Source: Buxus sempervirens
Lineage: Eukaryota; Streptophyta; Magnoliopsida; Buxales; Buxaceae
NCBI GenBank assembly: GCA_947561395.2
Contig: OX387188.1
Span: forward strand, 6,432,150-6,496,149
DNA length: 64,000 bases
Direction of reading: 5' to 3'
Shown: in pieces, positions 12,601-24,910 of the stretch
Numbering within the stretch: the stretch's first letter is position 1
How the letters are laid out: each line of letters begins with the position of its first letter
Notes under the pieces: generated by a model
The model's database searches: none
What the model saw: only the letters and a program-made list of their open reading frames with translations
Told to the model about the DNA's origin: nothing
Program-made: the position numbers and the translations under genes

Positions 12601-14544
12601 AAAGAGGAGAAAGAAGGGGACCTTGAGCGAACAAAGGTAGGTGACACACTCTGTTTGTCGTTGATTTGTGTTTTTTTCGTGTTTGATCATAGAAGCATGC
12701 TTAATCGTAGTGTATAAGCGTATTTCGTTGGATTATTATTGTATAAATATACATAGAAGTCGTTTGAATTGAGACAGAAGTATTGCACACTCTCGGATTA
12801 GACGCACCATGTAGGACGCTGAGGAGGCCGAGGTTAGCGTCCATAGGCGTTCTTAGGCACTCCTTTTATTTAAACGTGAAACACAAGTTTTCCGTAACGA
12901 ATAACCGCCGAGGATCGCTTAGGGGAATGAGGTTGGCGATCTTAGGTGTCCGTTCAAAAGGGAGACCGCCTAGGGAGACAGCCTAGGCGATCACCTAGGC
13001 GCTCGTATAGAAGAAAATCACGTTAAATTATAATAACCGCTTAGATAGGTCGCATAGGCGAAGCTAGGCACCCAAATCGTCAAAAAAAAAAACAAAACAA
13101 AACAAAATCTTGTAATCATTACAAGCCTAATTCTTAATAACTTTTATTAAACTTTAGTGAACAACACTCAATTGTAATAACTTCTATTTTACTTTATTGA
13201 CTAATACCAAAACTTAATAATTTTTATTTTACTTTATACAATATCACCAAACTTTAAATAACTTGAAAAACTTAACCTTAACCTTTTTTTTTTTGGTAAC
13301 AAACCTTAACCTACCTAAGTTGTTTACGTGCATTAGTCTTTCATTAAATCTAAACTTTAATAACTTTTGATAATTTAACCAAATCTTAATTAAATCCAAA
13401 TACTTTAAAACCACCCACATATATATTATTAAACAATTGAATTTTTATATTAATGTAATTAATACATTATTAGAACTGCACTTTAGCATGCGTGTTATGC
13501 GTTCAATTTCCGGTGTAATTAAATATCTGTCTAATGTTAAATCAGGATGTCACACTAAACTTATTTAAATGTACTGAACAAAATATTATAATTAATAAAC
13601 TGAGGAACTGTTTAGAAACAGACTTTGAATTATCAACTAAATATGAACCTAATATGCTATAAATAATAATGAAATTGAGAATTATTTGTGTATTGGCTTG
13701 GTGGCCAGTTTTATTGATAACCTGCTTAGTGGCATAGACGTATAGTATATGTAAGTGTGAAAACTCACACTCCTTTTATGGCAAATGTTTGACAAATTAT
13801 GTCTTCTAATAAATCTTCAAGATGTGCAGATTAAATAATGAAAATTCAGTAAATTTAGTAAAGAAGAAGAAGACGATGCTGCCACACAGCTACCACGCCG
13901 CTGGTAGCCTAATGAAATGGAAGATTTTCTAAATAGAGCATTTCTTGTAAAGGCACTTACGAAGATCAACGCCGCTGCCACTCCGCTGGCAGCGCATAAG
14001 TGAATCAGTGCTTTGAAAGAAAGGTACGTGCACTAGCGTCGTAAGGCGACGCCGACACGCCGCTGGTAGCGCAGAGCGAGATTGAAGATTATATGATCAG
14101 CCGTGCAAATGCCGCGTTCTCTCCTGCTAGCAGCTCGCTGGCAGCGCGTCCTTAACTGATTCAACTTGTTCTGAGCGGGACTTGAGTTTGCCTCCAGCCG
14201 TCTACCCCGATCGCTTCACGACGCCACCAGCGCTCGACGCGATCTGAGTGTTCTCCTTTAAATAGACGTGCTGTAATTTTTAGAACAGACTTTTTTCTTT
14301 GGATCATTTTGATTTCGGATCTTGAGGTGTTTGAGATTCGATCAAATCTTCTTTAGAGAGTCGGCGATCGAGTGAGGGGGAGATCTGAGATAGATCACCT
14401 GGAATTGAAGGTAGAGGATTCTTCTTCAATTCGGAACTTCATCTGATCGTGTGATCGCCTGGACTGATGATCGGCTTTGATTGATGCGTAGGTGGATTCC
14501 TACTGCATTGGATCGTCTCAGTGGATTCTGAGGTGATTGTTGCG

Positions 14545-14707
14545 ATCTGGATTGATCGTGTTCTGCAGCTTGTGGATTCAAGCTGTGTTGCAGTTCGTGG
14601 ATTCGAACTGTGGATCACTGGTGAGTGATTGTTTGCGATCTGGACTGATCGTGTTCTGCAGCTTGTGGATTCAAGCTGTGTTGCAGTTCGTGGATTCGAA
14701 CTGTGGA
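14545..14707. repeat. duplicated paired inverted repeats
   Basis: A block of about 70 bp occurs twice (about 14545-14616 and 14637-14707). Each copy has two foldbacks in series, agcttgtggattcaagct and agttcgtggattcgaact, sharing the same gtggat core but different arms. Located in D1 downstream of its predicted donor. Confidence 0.7.
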
Positions 14708-14939
14708 TTGCTGTTGAGTGAGTTCAATTGTAAAGGTTAAGTGTGTACTCCTTTGTAATTGTCTTTTCATTCAATAGTGGATTTTCGAAGGGTTAGTCGC
14801 CTCATATAGACTCGAGGTTTTTTCCTGGATCTGGATCCAGGTTTCCTCATATAATTCTCTGTGTATTGTTTCCGCATTGTTAAATTCTGAATTGTTGTAG
14901 ATCGTGGACCTATAGAGTAGTCATCTACTCTTTCAGTAT

Positions 14940-15180
14940 ATTACCTGTTTGGTGGCAGAGATTATTACTTGTTTGGTGGCAAAGATTACCGGCTTGGTGG
15001 CGGAGACCCTTACCCGCTTGGTGGCAGAGATACCCGCTTGGTGGCGGAGACCCTTACCCGCTTGGTGGCGGAGACCCTTACTTGCTTGGTGGCAGAGATT
15101 ACCCGTTTGGTGACGGAGACCCAACCCGCTTGGTGGCGAAGACATTACCCGCTTGGTGGCGGAGACATTACCTTCTGCAG
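14940..15180. repeat. minisatellite, cttggtggc(g/a)gaga units
   Basis: About ten units of 20-25 bp with core cttggtggcggagac and spacers ccttacccg, attacccg or similar. Units are imperfect. It continues into a looser zone (to about 15480) with repeated tcctgcagg/ggagat motifs. The open frame across it is simply the repeat read in one frame. Confidence 0.75.
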
Positions 15181-16511
15181 GAGAGATTTATTACCTCCTA
15201 TGGGGCAGATGTATTTCCGATGGATTACATCCTACAGGAGAGGTACCTCATGTGGGGGAGATGTAATTATGCGTGATTGCATCCCACATGGGGGATGGGT
15301 GTGTGAGTTACCACTGGAAGGTGAGGGAGCTATCTCCTACGGTGGAGGTAGATGCTATGTGTTCACATCCTGCTGTAGAGTTATGCTGTCTCCTGCAGGG
15401 GATACCTGTAGTCGTAGAGATGTGCATTCTCCTGCGGAGTTAGTGTGGGTACTATGTGTTTACGTCCTGCGGCAGAGGTAGGCTACTTCCTGAATGTGGA
15501 CTTCTACTATTGATTATATGATTGATTCTGAGATTGATTGATTGGTTTAGACATATCTAATGAGATTGTTTATTTAAATGAAATGCTTAAATATCATAAT
15601 TGTACAGAACTGCTATGACTTAGTTTAAATTGTTAAAATTGAATATTATGGAATCATGAAATAAGGGTTAAATTGTTCTTAAGGAAATACAAAATAAAAT
15701 AAATTGAAACCAGGTAATTATGACTTATAATACGTTGTTCTAATAATTGAAACAAAATTTGCATAATAAACTTTCTTTATTTAGAGCACTGTTTTGAGAA
15801 TAGTTTTATATCGTGATTAATCGTTTACCTTAACGACTGTGATTACTCGATTATTTTACCGAGCATAAAACCACTGTTATTTTCTATATATATAAACTAT
15901 TTCCTCATGCATGTGTTACCTACTGAGATATTCATATCTCACCCATACTTCATATTTTATTTTCAGGTCATCTTGGAGAGGGCGCCATGGGTTAGACTGA
16001 TAGTGGGTTGAAGTCTAGAAAATCCAAATGAAAAGAGTAGGATAATTTTATATAGCTTTATTTATTTTATTGGAATCGTAATAGATGATTTTGTAGGATA
16101 TTAAGAGTTAGTTAATTTGTAGTTGCCTCTCATTTGATTAATTGATGTAATAGGGAGATTCAGTTTCTAATAAATGATTTAAGCTTCCTAGTACTCTGAT
16201 AAATCTTAGTTCTTTTATTCTCTATCTATGAGCTGATTGTAATGTACCACAAGTTAATGCCTTGATCCGAGTCAAAATGAGAAAAAAATGACCCGGATTC
16301 GGGGCGTTACAGTACACATGGCAAAAAAACAGTACACGTGGCGAAAACGTAGATAAATATCTTGGAGATTAATCCGTGAATATCCAAAATATGTAAAATA
16401 TAATATCTCAGGGACTAATATGAAAATGTCCAGGGGCAATCTACAATTATCTTAAGTGTCAAATCTGTCAAATCAGTCAAATCGATGGGCAAATCTGTAA
16501 ATATCCTTTTT

Positions 16512-16757
16512 GTATCCGACCATATATGTCGGATACACATGTGTTTCTTCATATCCGAAATTGAATTTTGGATACAAAGGATTCGCCCGCGAGATTTGCG
16601 CGGATTCGCTGACAGATTCACTGACAAAATTCAATTTTTGAAATAATTGTGTTTGTATCTGAAGGAAGTGTAGTGTATCCGACATTAAATGTCAGATACA
16701 AAGGAAGTGTAGTGTATCCGACATTAAATGTCGGATACAAAAATTTTGCTATAAAAA
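16512..16757 (+). promoter_or_regulatory. C1 U3: palindromes gtatccgac-N7-gtcggatac and TATA box
   Basis: Palindromes of 25 bp start at 16512, 16674 and 16714 (the last two 40 bp apart), with a decayed one around 16550-16580. A TATA box (tataaaaa, 16750-16757) follows 12 bp after the last palindrome. The position and half-site match the array in L2b, suggesting promoter-proximal binding sites. Confidence 0.6.
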
Positions 16758-17336
16758 GGCCAGCAACCCCCCTGGCCGAGGGTTGCTGGCCTTAACCCCT
16801 TTTCCCCCCATCTTAGTTGATTCGAGCCCTTCCCTTCTTGGCTCCTTTTGCCACCACAACCACCCTAGACCATCTCAAGGCCATTCCATCTCTTGTCCCC
16901 CCTTCTTCTTTCATTCTAAGCTTGAAACCCAAGAGGGAGGTTGCTGTTGGAGTGAAGATGGAGCATTGAAGGGCTGCCCAGCTGTGCTTATCCTCAAGGA
17001 GGTGTCTCCCCACTGCAAAGAAGTTCAACAATGTAACGCCCCAGATCCGGGTTACGTAAAATAACCGTAACTCGTACCTGAAGGTTAATTAAAATTCCAC
17101 AGGATCAACAGAGTAAGGGAAAACATGAAATAAAATAACATAAAGATTCTATCGCATAATATCAAGGTTCACTAATTTCCCAATCACTATCCAAAAGTAA
17201 TACAAGGTTCATAAATAAAACTCACTAAAGTAAGTAAAACCAACAACTAAGATCTACTCAATAAAATAATCCTCCTCACGATACTCCGGATAGTCCATCG
17301 GAATATCAACCCCCACGGTATCATCCTCGCCGAAAT

Positions 17337-20300
17337 CTGAAAACAAAACAAAACAGTGAGATACGACTATCTCAGCAAGTAGCAATGCATGCACAAAAAT
17401 ACAGTTATAACAGTTCTAAAACATGCACAAGTTATAATCATTTAAGTTACGATTAACCTCGGTTAATCCGACTAATCTTAGAAATACATCGTCAATTACA
17501 AATTAGGAAAAACATTATGTATTGGGACTCGTGAAGTTTGTCTATTTTATGTAGCTAAGCACTAGAGTTCCAGACAATCCAGTCTAACACTGCAACAGCT
17601 CGAACATCAAATATCGTCGCCCTCATGGTGGAAATACTCAAGTGACCTCACCATCATGGTGGAAACGGAATTGCTGCAGCGCTTCCCTCATGGAAGGCCT
17701 CTCCATCATGGAGGAAACGCATGAAGGAACTCCAGACTTAAATCCAAACAAAACATACAAATTCCACCTACAACTAGATTGTGGATCCACACTAAGTCTC
17801 GCCCTAGTATGTCGGGAAAATTTCTTATATACATTGCAATTTAACATAAACCATGCTTGTAGTAAAAGAAAACCTTTTATAGTGAACAATATCAAATTCA
17901 TCTTCATATACACACTAGAAACCCTCCAACAGAAAATATAGCATTTGATACATAACTTAGGAATATTCACCATGTCATCAAAACAGAAACAAATAAACAA
18001 CCAGTTAATCCATAATAAAAAACAGATCAGATTTATAATTACAAGTTCAGCAAAACCAATGAAAGATTAATTCAGTTCCCATAATCCCAATGACTACACC
18101 TCTTAGATTAGGGCTGCGTTTGGTAACGCTTTTTGGAAGTACTTTTTTGCTTTTGAAAGCAAAAAATTGCTTTTAAAAGCAAAAGTACCGTTTGGTAACG
18201 CACACGAGAAGCAATTTACAAAAAGCAAAGAAGCAATTTTATTGCTTTTCACCGAAAGCAACAAAACGTTGCTTCTCAATTTTTTTACAAAATTGCTTTA
18301 TTGCTTTCAAAACCCCTTGATACCCTATTGCTTTATTCCTATATTAAAGATGATGCCTCCATACTCACTTAAGAAGCAACAACGTATTGTTATTGCTAGA
18401 GCCGACAAAATGCCACCCGACCCAACAGGTTAACCCGATTATAAATGGGTTGGGTTGACCCGTTTATTAATTAGGTTGGGTGCGGGTTGGGGTTTCCCCA
18501 ACCCGCCAGTAATCGGGTCAACCCGATTATGACCCACCAACCCGACAAGTAATCCGATTAAAAAAAAAAAATGGCAAAAGTATCATGTTTCGACCCGATT
18601 AACCCCAAAAACCCGACCCGAACCCGATACAACCGGATCCAATTAACCTCCCAACCCTATTTTAATAATATTTTTTGAAAAAAATAGTAATCGGGTCAAC
18701 TTGATTATGACCCGCCCGATAGGTAACCCGATTAAAAAAAAAGATGGCAAAAGTATCATGTTTCGACCCGATTAACCCCAAAACCCGACTCGAACCCGGT
18801 ACAACTGGATCCAATTAACCCCCCAACCCTATTTTAATAATATTTTTTGAAAAATAAAAAATAAAAAAAATTTTAAACGGATTGGCGGGTTGGGGGTTTT
18901 CCAACCCGCCTTAATTTAGTCCAACCCGATTATGACCCAATTAACCCCAACCCGATTATTTGAATGTAATTAAATGACGATTTTATGAATCTTTTATAAT
19001 ATTGGACTTATATTTTTGAGTATATTTCTAAGTACAATACATAAATTGTGTACAATACTTTTATGAAAGCAAAAAGCAATTTCTATGTTACTGCAATTAC
19101 CAAACATGCTTTTTTACTTCTTAGAAGCAAAGCAAAAGTTTACCAAACGCATTTGCTTCAAGAAAAGATCTTTCGAAAAGCATAAAATTGCTTTTTTGCT
19201 TTCTTGCTTTTAGAAGCAAAAAAGCAAAAGCGTTACCAAACGCAGCCTAGAACTCACATTTTTTTGTTGTTGCTAACACTCAACCAATTTCAATCTAAGA
19301 TCACTTACGCCCTAATCCTTACTATCCATGATAAACTCCATAGATTACTATATGCTGATCACACTAAAATTCAGAATAAAGACAACATATATCGTCTATT
19401 TATTATATTTCATATTAAGAAATAACTATTTCCTTTTAAAATAAATGTTGATTCATAATTACATTTCGTCAGTGAGTTGGATGAGATGCCCATCCAAATA
19501 TGTGATTGGCCTAGATAGTCCATTGATCTCATATTTAAGGAGTTATGCAATTATGGGGTTTAGTTACACAAAAGAAATTGTAATAACACTAGAACTAGGG
19601 GTCATTGTGTAAATATAAAACTTCTTTTATCTTTAAAGTTTCTAAATTATAAAAATGCCTTAAACAGTTTCCAATTTACAAATTTGGACCCTGAAATACA
19701 ACGAACCCAACTCCTTCTCTTTCTTCCGTAGAAAAGCAACCCAACCCCTACCTTGTCTCCTTGTCTCCCTATTGCAGCATCTCCCCTTTATTTTATTCAC
19801 TCTCTCCCTATCTCTTTGTATCTCTCTTCTCTTCCCCCCTCTTTGCTTCCTCACGTCTTCTGCAACCCCTTTTTTTCATTCTTTCCATGACTGTATCACC
19901 CCATTAACAGCCCCCCTTTTCATCTGTTTTGTGCTTAGTTATACACTCTCTCTCATACGAACAAACCCATTGTTTTCTTATTCCATAACATTACTTAATT
20001 TGAAATCAGATCACACATTGCCGATTATCTCTCTTCCGAAATAAAAACTCAGATTACTTCCTGCCAATAGCCATACCAGCAGCTTCTTTCCCATTATTTT
20101 TTCTATCATGAAATCATATTAAGATCGTGCATTAATCGAGTAGAACAATAATCAAACTGTCTAGTTCATTAATACATTCCTAGAGCATGAAAATCAATCC
20201 AAGCATGCATTGCAAATCAGTCCAAAGCATTGCTGTGTTTAACGATTAATCCAATCCTATGCAGTTTTCAAGAAGTGTTACTACTTGCTGAAAATTTCCA

Positions 20301-20530
20301 GATTTCCTGGACTGATCTAATATCACCATTCCAAAAGTCTTCTAACATCATTCTTATTCGTTTCAGAAGCCCTCCATATTCAATTGGTTTTTAAACAAAC
20401 AAGAGTGGAATCCTCTCATAGATTAAACACTCAAGAACTCAAAACTTGGAATGAAATTTCGGTCAACAGCATGCAGACTACAAAGGAATAAAACTTAGCT
20501 AAAACTTGGTTAAATAGAGGTGCTACTTGC
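17337..20530 (-). other. predicted LTR-internal intron of D2 (GC-AG)
   Basis: On the minus strand the donor is CAAGAG|GCAAGTAGC (20531/20530) and the acceptor TTTTGTTTTCAG|ATTTCGGCGAGG (17337/17336). Without the nested 1.1-kb DNA element the intron is about 2.05 kb. The donor is a GC type with an otherwise excellent consensus. Inferred from conservation among sister LTRs. Confidence 0.5.
18109..19250. mobile_element. non-autonomous TIR DNA element (hAT-like?), 1.1 kb
   Basis: Terminal inverted repeats: left gggctgcgtttggtaacgct, right agcgttaccaaacgcagcc. They are followed inward by AAAAGCA-rich sub-terminal repeats on both sides, typical of hAT-like elements. The interior (18410-18970) is built of acccgatt/gggttgg-type sequence and contains an internal duplication: a segment starting atggcaaaagtatcatgttt recurs with a 173-bp period (18571 and 18744). 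I could not find an 8-bp target duplication, so the superfamily is uncertain. Confidence 0.6.
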
Positions 20531-23500
20531 CTCTTGTTTGCTGGAGTTCAACTTCTGCAAAACCAGTAGTGAAAATCCAATGCTCTCCATGACCAGAAGT
20601 CCTTTACGAACTGATTTAAATCTGAGTTTTTGAACGACTTCCACTCTAACAGAATAGGACGTCCACTCTCTAATAGAACCAAGGTTTCTTCTTTCTTTCC
20701 AAGCAATTCTCTCCACTCACCTCTGATGATCCGAAACACCCAATCCCTCTTAGATCTAAACTTTGCCGATTATGTCTTCTCCCAACAGTGAACCGTCGGA
20801 CGGTTTCTAATGTTCAAAGTAATGTGTTCTTACGTTAAGCAAAAACTCTTTAACTCCCTCATGATTTGCCAGTGCTCCACCACAAAATTCCTACACCAAC
20901 AGCCTATCATCTTTTAGTACTTTGATTTATCTAACTTAAATGAAATATCAGAATCAACTAATAGCTAACCAAATTATTAAATAATACTTATTGAATATTG
21001 AAATTGTATCCTAACTTTACTTACCTTAGTTTAGATAAATCCAACTTTTAAGAAATTTTCCAAATTGCCCTTGTGCATTGCACACCTGAAAATCCACCAC
21101 ATAAAGGAATAATTTTTATTAATTATTTCGCAAAATAAATACCAAAAATTTCGGGGTTTTACAAACAACCACCAGGTATAGCTTCTTATCACCTCTTGTT
21201 ATACATATATAAGAATGGAAGCATTTCCAAGTGTTTAGAGATTCAAGGCTCTCCCTGGTTTAAATCTGTCTTTAGTACTAATTCCGCATGTGTTATCCTC
21301 TCATCTTCACCACATGCAAGTCTCCAAGTAAGGGAGAGGCCTACGATTGGTTTCATGGGAGCAAGAGAGTTTTTTACCACACACTTTTAGGATTCATAAG
21401 TTGTTGTTTTGGGTTTGTTTTAAGTATTTTTGTGGGGGAGCATGTCCCCCTTAGCATATGATCCTTTGTACCCCATATAAACCCCCCTTCTCTTTCCCTT
21501 CTCTAAAGGCTCTTGTTTTGAGCATGAAGCCTAGGTTCAGATCCTACTGGAGGTCACAGGGGATGCATGCTAGACCATCTCTGTGCTACTTTTGCATGCA
21601 TATGGTTGCTGTTTTGTGTGGACACTTCTCTTTTTACATGCTGTTTTTTTTACATGTTCAATGGCATGCATGCTAGGATCTTGTGAGTATTTCTTTCCTG
21701 CTGTTCTCATATGCTTGATCAAGTTCTTTTGCACGCAAGCTACTGTTTCCAGCCACTAAAAGTCAGTCCATGTGGCTATGCTTGATGTGAATGCCTGTGT
21801 TCTCAGGTATTAGAGAAGTACCAACATGCCTTGCTCAAGGTGATTACTTTAATCTAACATTGCATGTACATAAATTGGTTTCTAGATCTTAGGAGGCATC
21901 CATGTATGTGTTTGAGCATGAGTTCTTTCGTAGATTCCTTTTGGTAAGGTCTGTTTATGGTTGTTACTTGCTTTTTTTGGTGATAACATGCTGTGAATCA
22001 TTGTTATGTCCCCCCAAACCCCCCTTTAAAGTTGTTGTCCCAGCAGGATTAAGCCCCCACACTCAGCCTTAAGTCAGTCCCCTTAGCACCATGCATGAAG
22101 GCTGTCCCCCCTGCCTTTCTCTGTATTGTTCCCAGCCCTTGCAGTAGGTTTAACCCCCCTGCTACAGCTGCTGTCCCAGCAGGCATACCCCCCCACACCT
22201 GCACCACCAGGGCAGCCCCACCCCAAGTGTCATGTATGAATGCTACCATGCTCCCCTTGCCCCACATCCCCCATGCAATGACCCATGAGGTGCTACTGGA
22301 ACAGCAGCCTACCCTTGCTTCTTGTTGCTGTCCACACCCTCCAGCATGCCCACCGGAGTGCCTGTGCACTCCCCCCAAACCCAGCTCATTAACCCATGTA
22401 TGCAAGCCTCTCTCACCGCCTCGCTCGGGCTGCTGTCCAGTTTTGTAATATGCTACTGTTTTATCCATTTAATTGCTGTTACTGTGTATGTGCATTAGTG
22501 TGTTCCCCTCACCCCTCTTGTAGCTTACTGTTTTGAGGACTTAACCAGCTCCCTTACCCCATGACCCCCTAGTATGATCCCTAGAGGCAGCTGATGGAGA
22601 TAACAGCAATCTCTCCCCATCCTTGTTTGTTGTTTGGCACCCCTTAACATGCTTAAATGCCCAAAGCAATAGCTGTATTTGTCCATCCGCGTTGTGTGTT
22701 TTCTTCCATCTCTTTGCTGTTTCATGTGTGTGCATTAGTTTGTTCCCCTCCTGGCAAACATATGCTTCCCCAGCTTGCTGTTTTGACCCACTTGAATGCC
22801 TCAAACCCCCTGCAGTAGCTTGCTGTCCAGCATGTCTACTCACCATCGAAACCCCCATTTAGGTTAACCCCCTTAGCACCACCATGAAGGTAACCTTTCC
22901 CCACAACCCCCATGCCCTATCTACCTCTATTAGCATGCTGGGAACTGACTTAAATTTCTCTTGTGGGTTGCTATTCCATGCTCTGTAGCATGTTTGCTTG
23001 TGTTGAAGTTGTATAGCATGAGGTGCCTGTTGTTGGACTTGGGTTGCTTATTGGTTAGTGACATGGAAGCCCCGAAGTAGGGGTGCCAAGACCCTTATTT
23101 TATTGCTGTGTGATCCTGTAAACATATGCATGATGTGATAATTAGCATGGTTTGGCTGAGACCACGGGCTAAGGCCTACCGGGCCCGCCAAAGCCCACTA
23201 ACCAAGCAAGTAAGGGTTCAAACCCTAACTTGAAAGAAAACCTTGGGCTTTCCAGCCCAAGTCTGGACTACGGGCCCCAAGCCCAGTGACCAGCCCATTT
23301 TGGAAAATCTAACAAAATAACTTAAAAACTCTTGGCAAAAATTGTGTGGCCCACCCAGGGGCCTGCAAACCAATACCGGCCCACTTTTGCATGAAAGACA
23401 TCTAAGGCTCCAATTTGAACAATTAAATAAAATCAATTCATTTCACCTAAGCCCCAAAGGCCTCCTAGGCTAGACAAAGGCCCACCAAGGGACATGTGGG

Positions 23501-24459
23501 CTTGACTAAGCCCACCAAGGAGACCGTGGGCCCTCCAACGGGGCCCACCCAATCAGACCCAGTTCACACTAATTAAACAAGATAAAATAAATTAAAGGGA
23601 CCCACACCATTCAAGTGGTCCCGCCAGACTTAACCAAATTGCATGCTAGATTAGGAATCGGGTGAGTGAAAGACCGAGTTAACTCAAACCAGGATAAACC
23701 TATGGGACCCGTCAACCGATGGGGCGAACCGGGGTGTCTACAGACTTCCCTGGACCGTAGCCGAAACCCTACTTAGAATCTCAAGCCGCAGACCAGCCCA
23801 ATAGACAAACTTTGGCACCCAGGTGTCCGTCTGCACCCCATCAGGCGGTGGCGACTCCAAACTTCCCATTTTACCCATCCGGAGGCACGCATGAGAATCC
23901 GTGTGCTCCGCCGTGTGACCCCGCGCACAACAATTATTGATTTTGAATTATTATAATTGAGATCATGGATTATGGAATTATGCATATAGATTGGCAAATT
24001 AATTGTAAATAGAATAAATTGTAATATGTGTGAGTTGTGTCTAGCGGGAATAGCTGTCTATGGATCCATAGGCTAAGCTAGATAGTAAAGAGGTATTTCC
24101 TTTGGGTTGTTTACTCCAAATTTGGGTTTGCGCTTCCTTTGCAAGTTAGTTTGCATTGGGAGGTCTTCATATCAATAGGGTCTCATTCCAAATTTCAATT
24201 GCTGGTGAGTACCCTATATGTGCGGATTAGCGGTCATCCCCATGTTCAGATTCAGGGGCTGCATGTAACGCCCCAAACCTGGGTCAATGCAAAACTAGCA
24301 CCCAACCCAAATCCGAAGTGCTACTGGGCCCAAATCATCAAATTACCAGACCAATATGTAACACCCCAGACCCATAACCAGCAAGATATTGTCTGCTCTG
24401 GGCCCAAAGGGCCCTCACGGATTTGTTCTTAAGAGACATCACGAGAAAACTTCCCAGGG

Positions 24460-24503
24460 GGTCACCCATCCTAAGAGTACTCTCACCCGAGCACGCTTAA
24501 CTT
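24460..24503 (-). ncRNA. 5S rRNA-derived segment in left Cassandra LTR
   Basis: Reads on the minus strand as aagttaagcgtgctcgggtg then agagtactcttaggatgggt then gacc, matching the conserved internal-promoter part of plant 5S rRNA apart from a few changes. In Cassandra this region is retained as a Pol III-type internal promoter. It is not a stand-alone 5S gene: the flanking 5S sequence is absent. Confidence 0.85.
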
Positions 24504-24866
24504 TGGGGTCCCCAAGGGATTTAGTCCCGTGTTGTTCCTTAAAAGGCCTCTTGCTAATTTGGGGGTCTTAAGGTTACTTATAGCATCCCCGAGCGTTGTG
24601 GGATCCCAACCATATGCACATCCATGCCTGTAGCTTTCCATGTGAGCTCTACACCTTCACAGCTACCAGACAAGATGTTACATACTCCCCTCCATGGGAC
24701 AACGCGTCCTCGCGTTGGGCTGGGCCCGCATAGTTTCCGGTCGGGGCAGGCTCTGATACCATTTGTAACACCCCAGACCCATAACCAGCAAAATATTGTC
24801 CGCTCTGGGCCTAAAGGGCCCTCACGGATTTGTTCTTAAGAGACATCACGAGAAAACTTCTCAGGG

Positions 24867-24910
24867 GGTCACCCATCCTAAGAGTACTCTCACCCGAGCA
24901 CGCTTAACTT
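24867..24910 (-). ncRNA. 5S rRNA-derived segment in right Cassandra LTR
   Basis: Second copy of the same 44-bp segment, 407 bp to the right and identical over this span. It lies in the 5' LTR of the element, so this copy would drive transcription. Confidence 0.85.

Larger units (their letters stand above)
12637..15966 (+). other. predicted LTR-internal intron of D1 (GT-AG)
   Basis: Donor ACAAAG|GTAGGTGAC and acceptor TATTTTATTTTCAG|GTCATC. The region before the acceptor contains the family block ctactgagatattcatatctcac, which includes a branch-point-like ctcac. Predicted from conservation among copies, not from transcript evidence. Confidence 0.5.
11830..16311 (+). mobile_element. D1: T-type LTR, 4.5 kb, inserted in C1
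   Basis: Ends tgtaaaaccccgaattttca (11830) and gacccggattcggggcgttaca (ending 16311), both family termini. The left flank is acaca (11825-11829). On the right, acaca occurs at 16314-16318, separated from the LTR end by an extra GT, so the duplication is displaced by two bases. It contains the donor aaag|gtaggt (12636/12637) and acceptor attttcag|gtcatcttggag (15966/15967). It is longer than its sisters; the region 14500-15500 holds tandem repeats that may account for the excess. Confidence 0.65.
17032..21163 (-). mobile_element. D2: T-type solo LTR in C1, net about 3.0 kb
   Basis: Ends tgtaacgccccagatccggg (17032) and tttcggggttttaca (21163), with a perfect 5-bp duplication aacaa (17027-17031, 21164-21168). 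It contains the DNA element 18109-19250. There is no coding sequence. The family hairpin-like block agtgagatacgactatctca lies at about 17355-17374. Confidence 0.85.
11442..23929 (+). mobile_element. C1: Ogre/Tat-like solo LTR with two nested insertions (net about 3.9 kb)
   Basis: Starts tgtcagcacttcatttttgc, homologous to the 5' end of the solo LTR at 5936 read on the minus strand, and ends gtgaccccgcgcaca. Flanks acgat (11437-11441) and acaat (23930-23934) are a 5-bp duplication with one difference. It carries the shared gtggcgactcc motif (23848-23858), a palindrome array and a TATA box (see 16512-16757). D1 and D2 are inserted in it. Its 21430-23100 part is C-rich and degenerate; the open frames there look like chance. 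Confidence 0.7.

Noticed and set aside
14969..15481. 170-codon open frame rich in LVAETLT-type repeats
   Set aside because: Produced by the cttggtggcggagac minisatellite; no independent coding evidence.
22049..22862. overlapping open frames on both strands in C-rich DNA
   Set aside because: Composition-driven; no recognisable domain, and they lie inside LTR C1.
23734..23745. ggggtgtctaca as the boundary of a further minus-strand Ogre LTR
   Set aside because: No matching opposite end or target duplication; the surrounding sequence aligns with an internal part of the solo LTR near 3490-3540, so it is internal to C1.
24460..24910. 5S rRNA genes
   Set aside because: Only the internal 5S segment is present, in each LTR of a Cassandra TRIM; not functional 5S genes.
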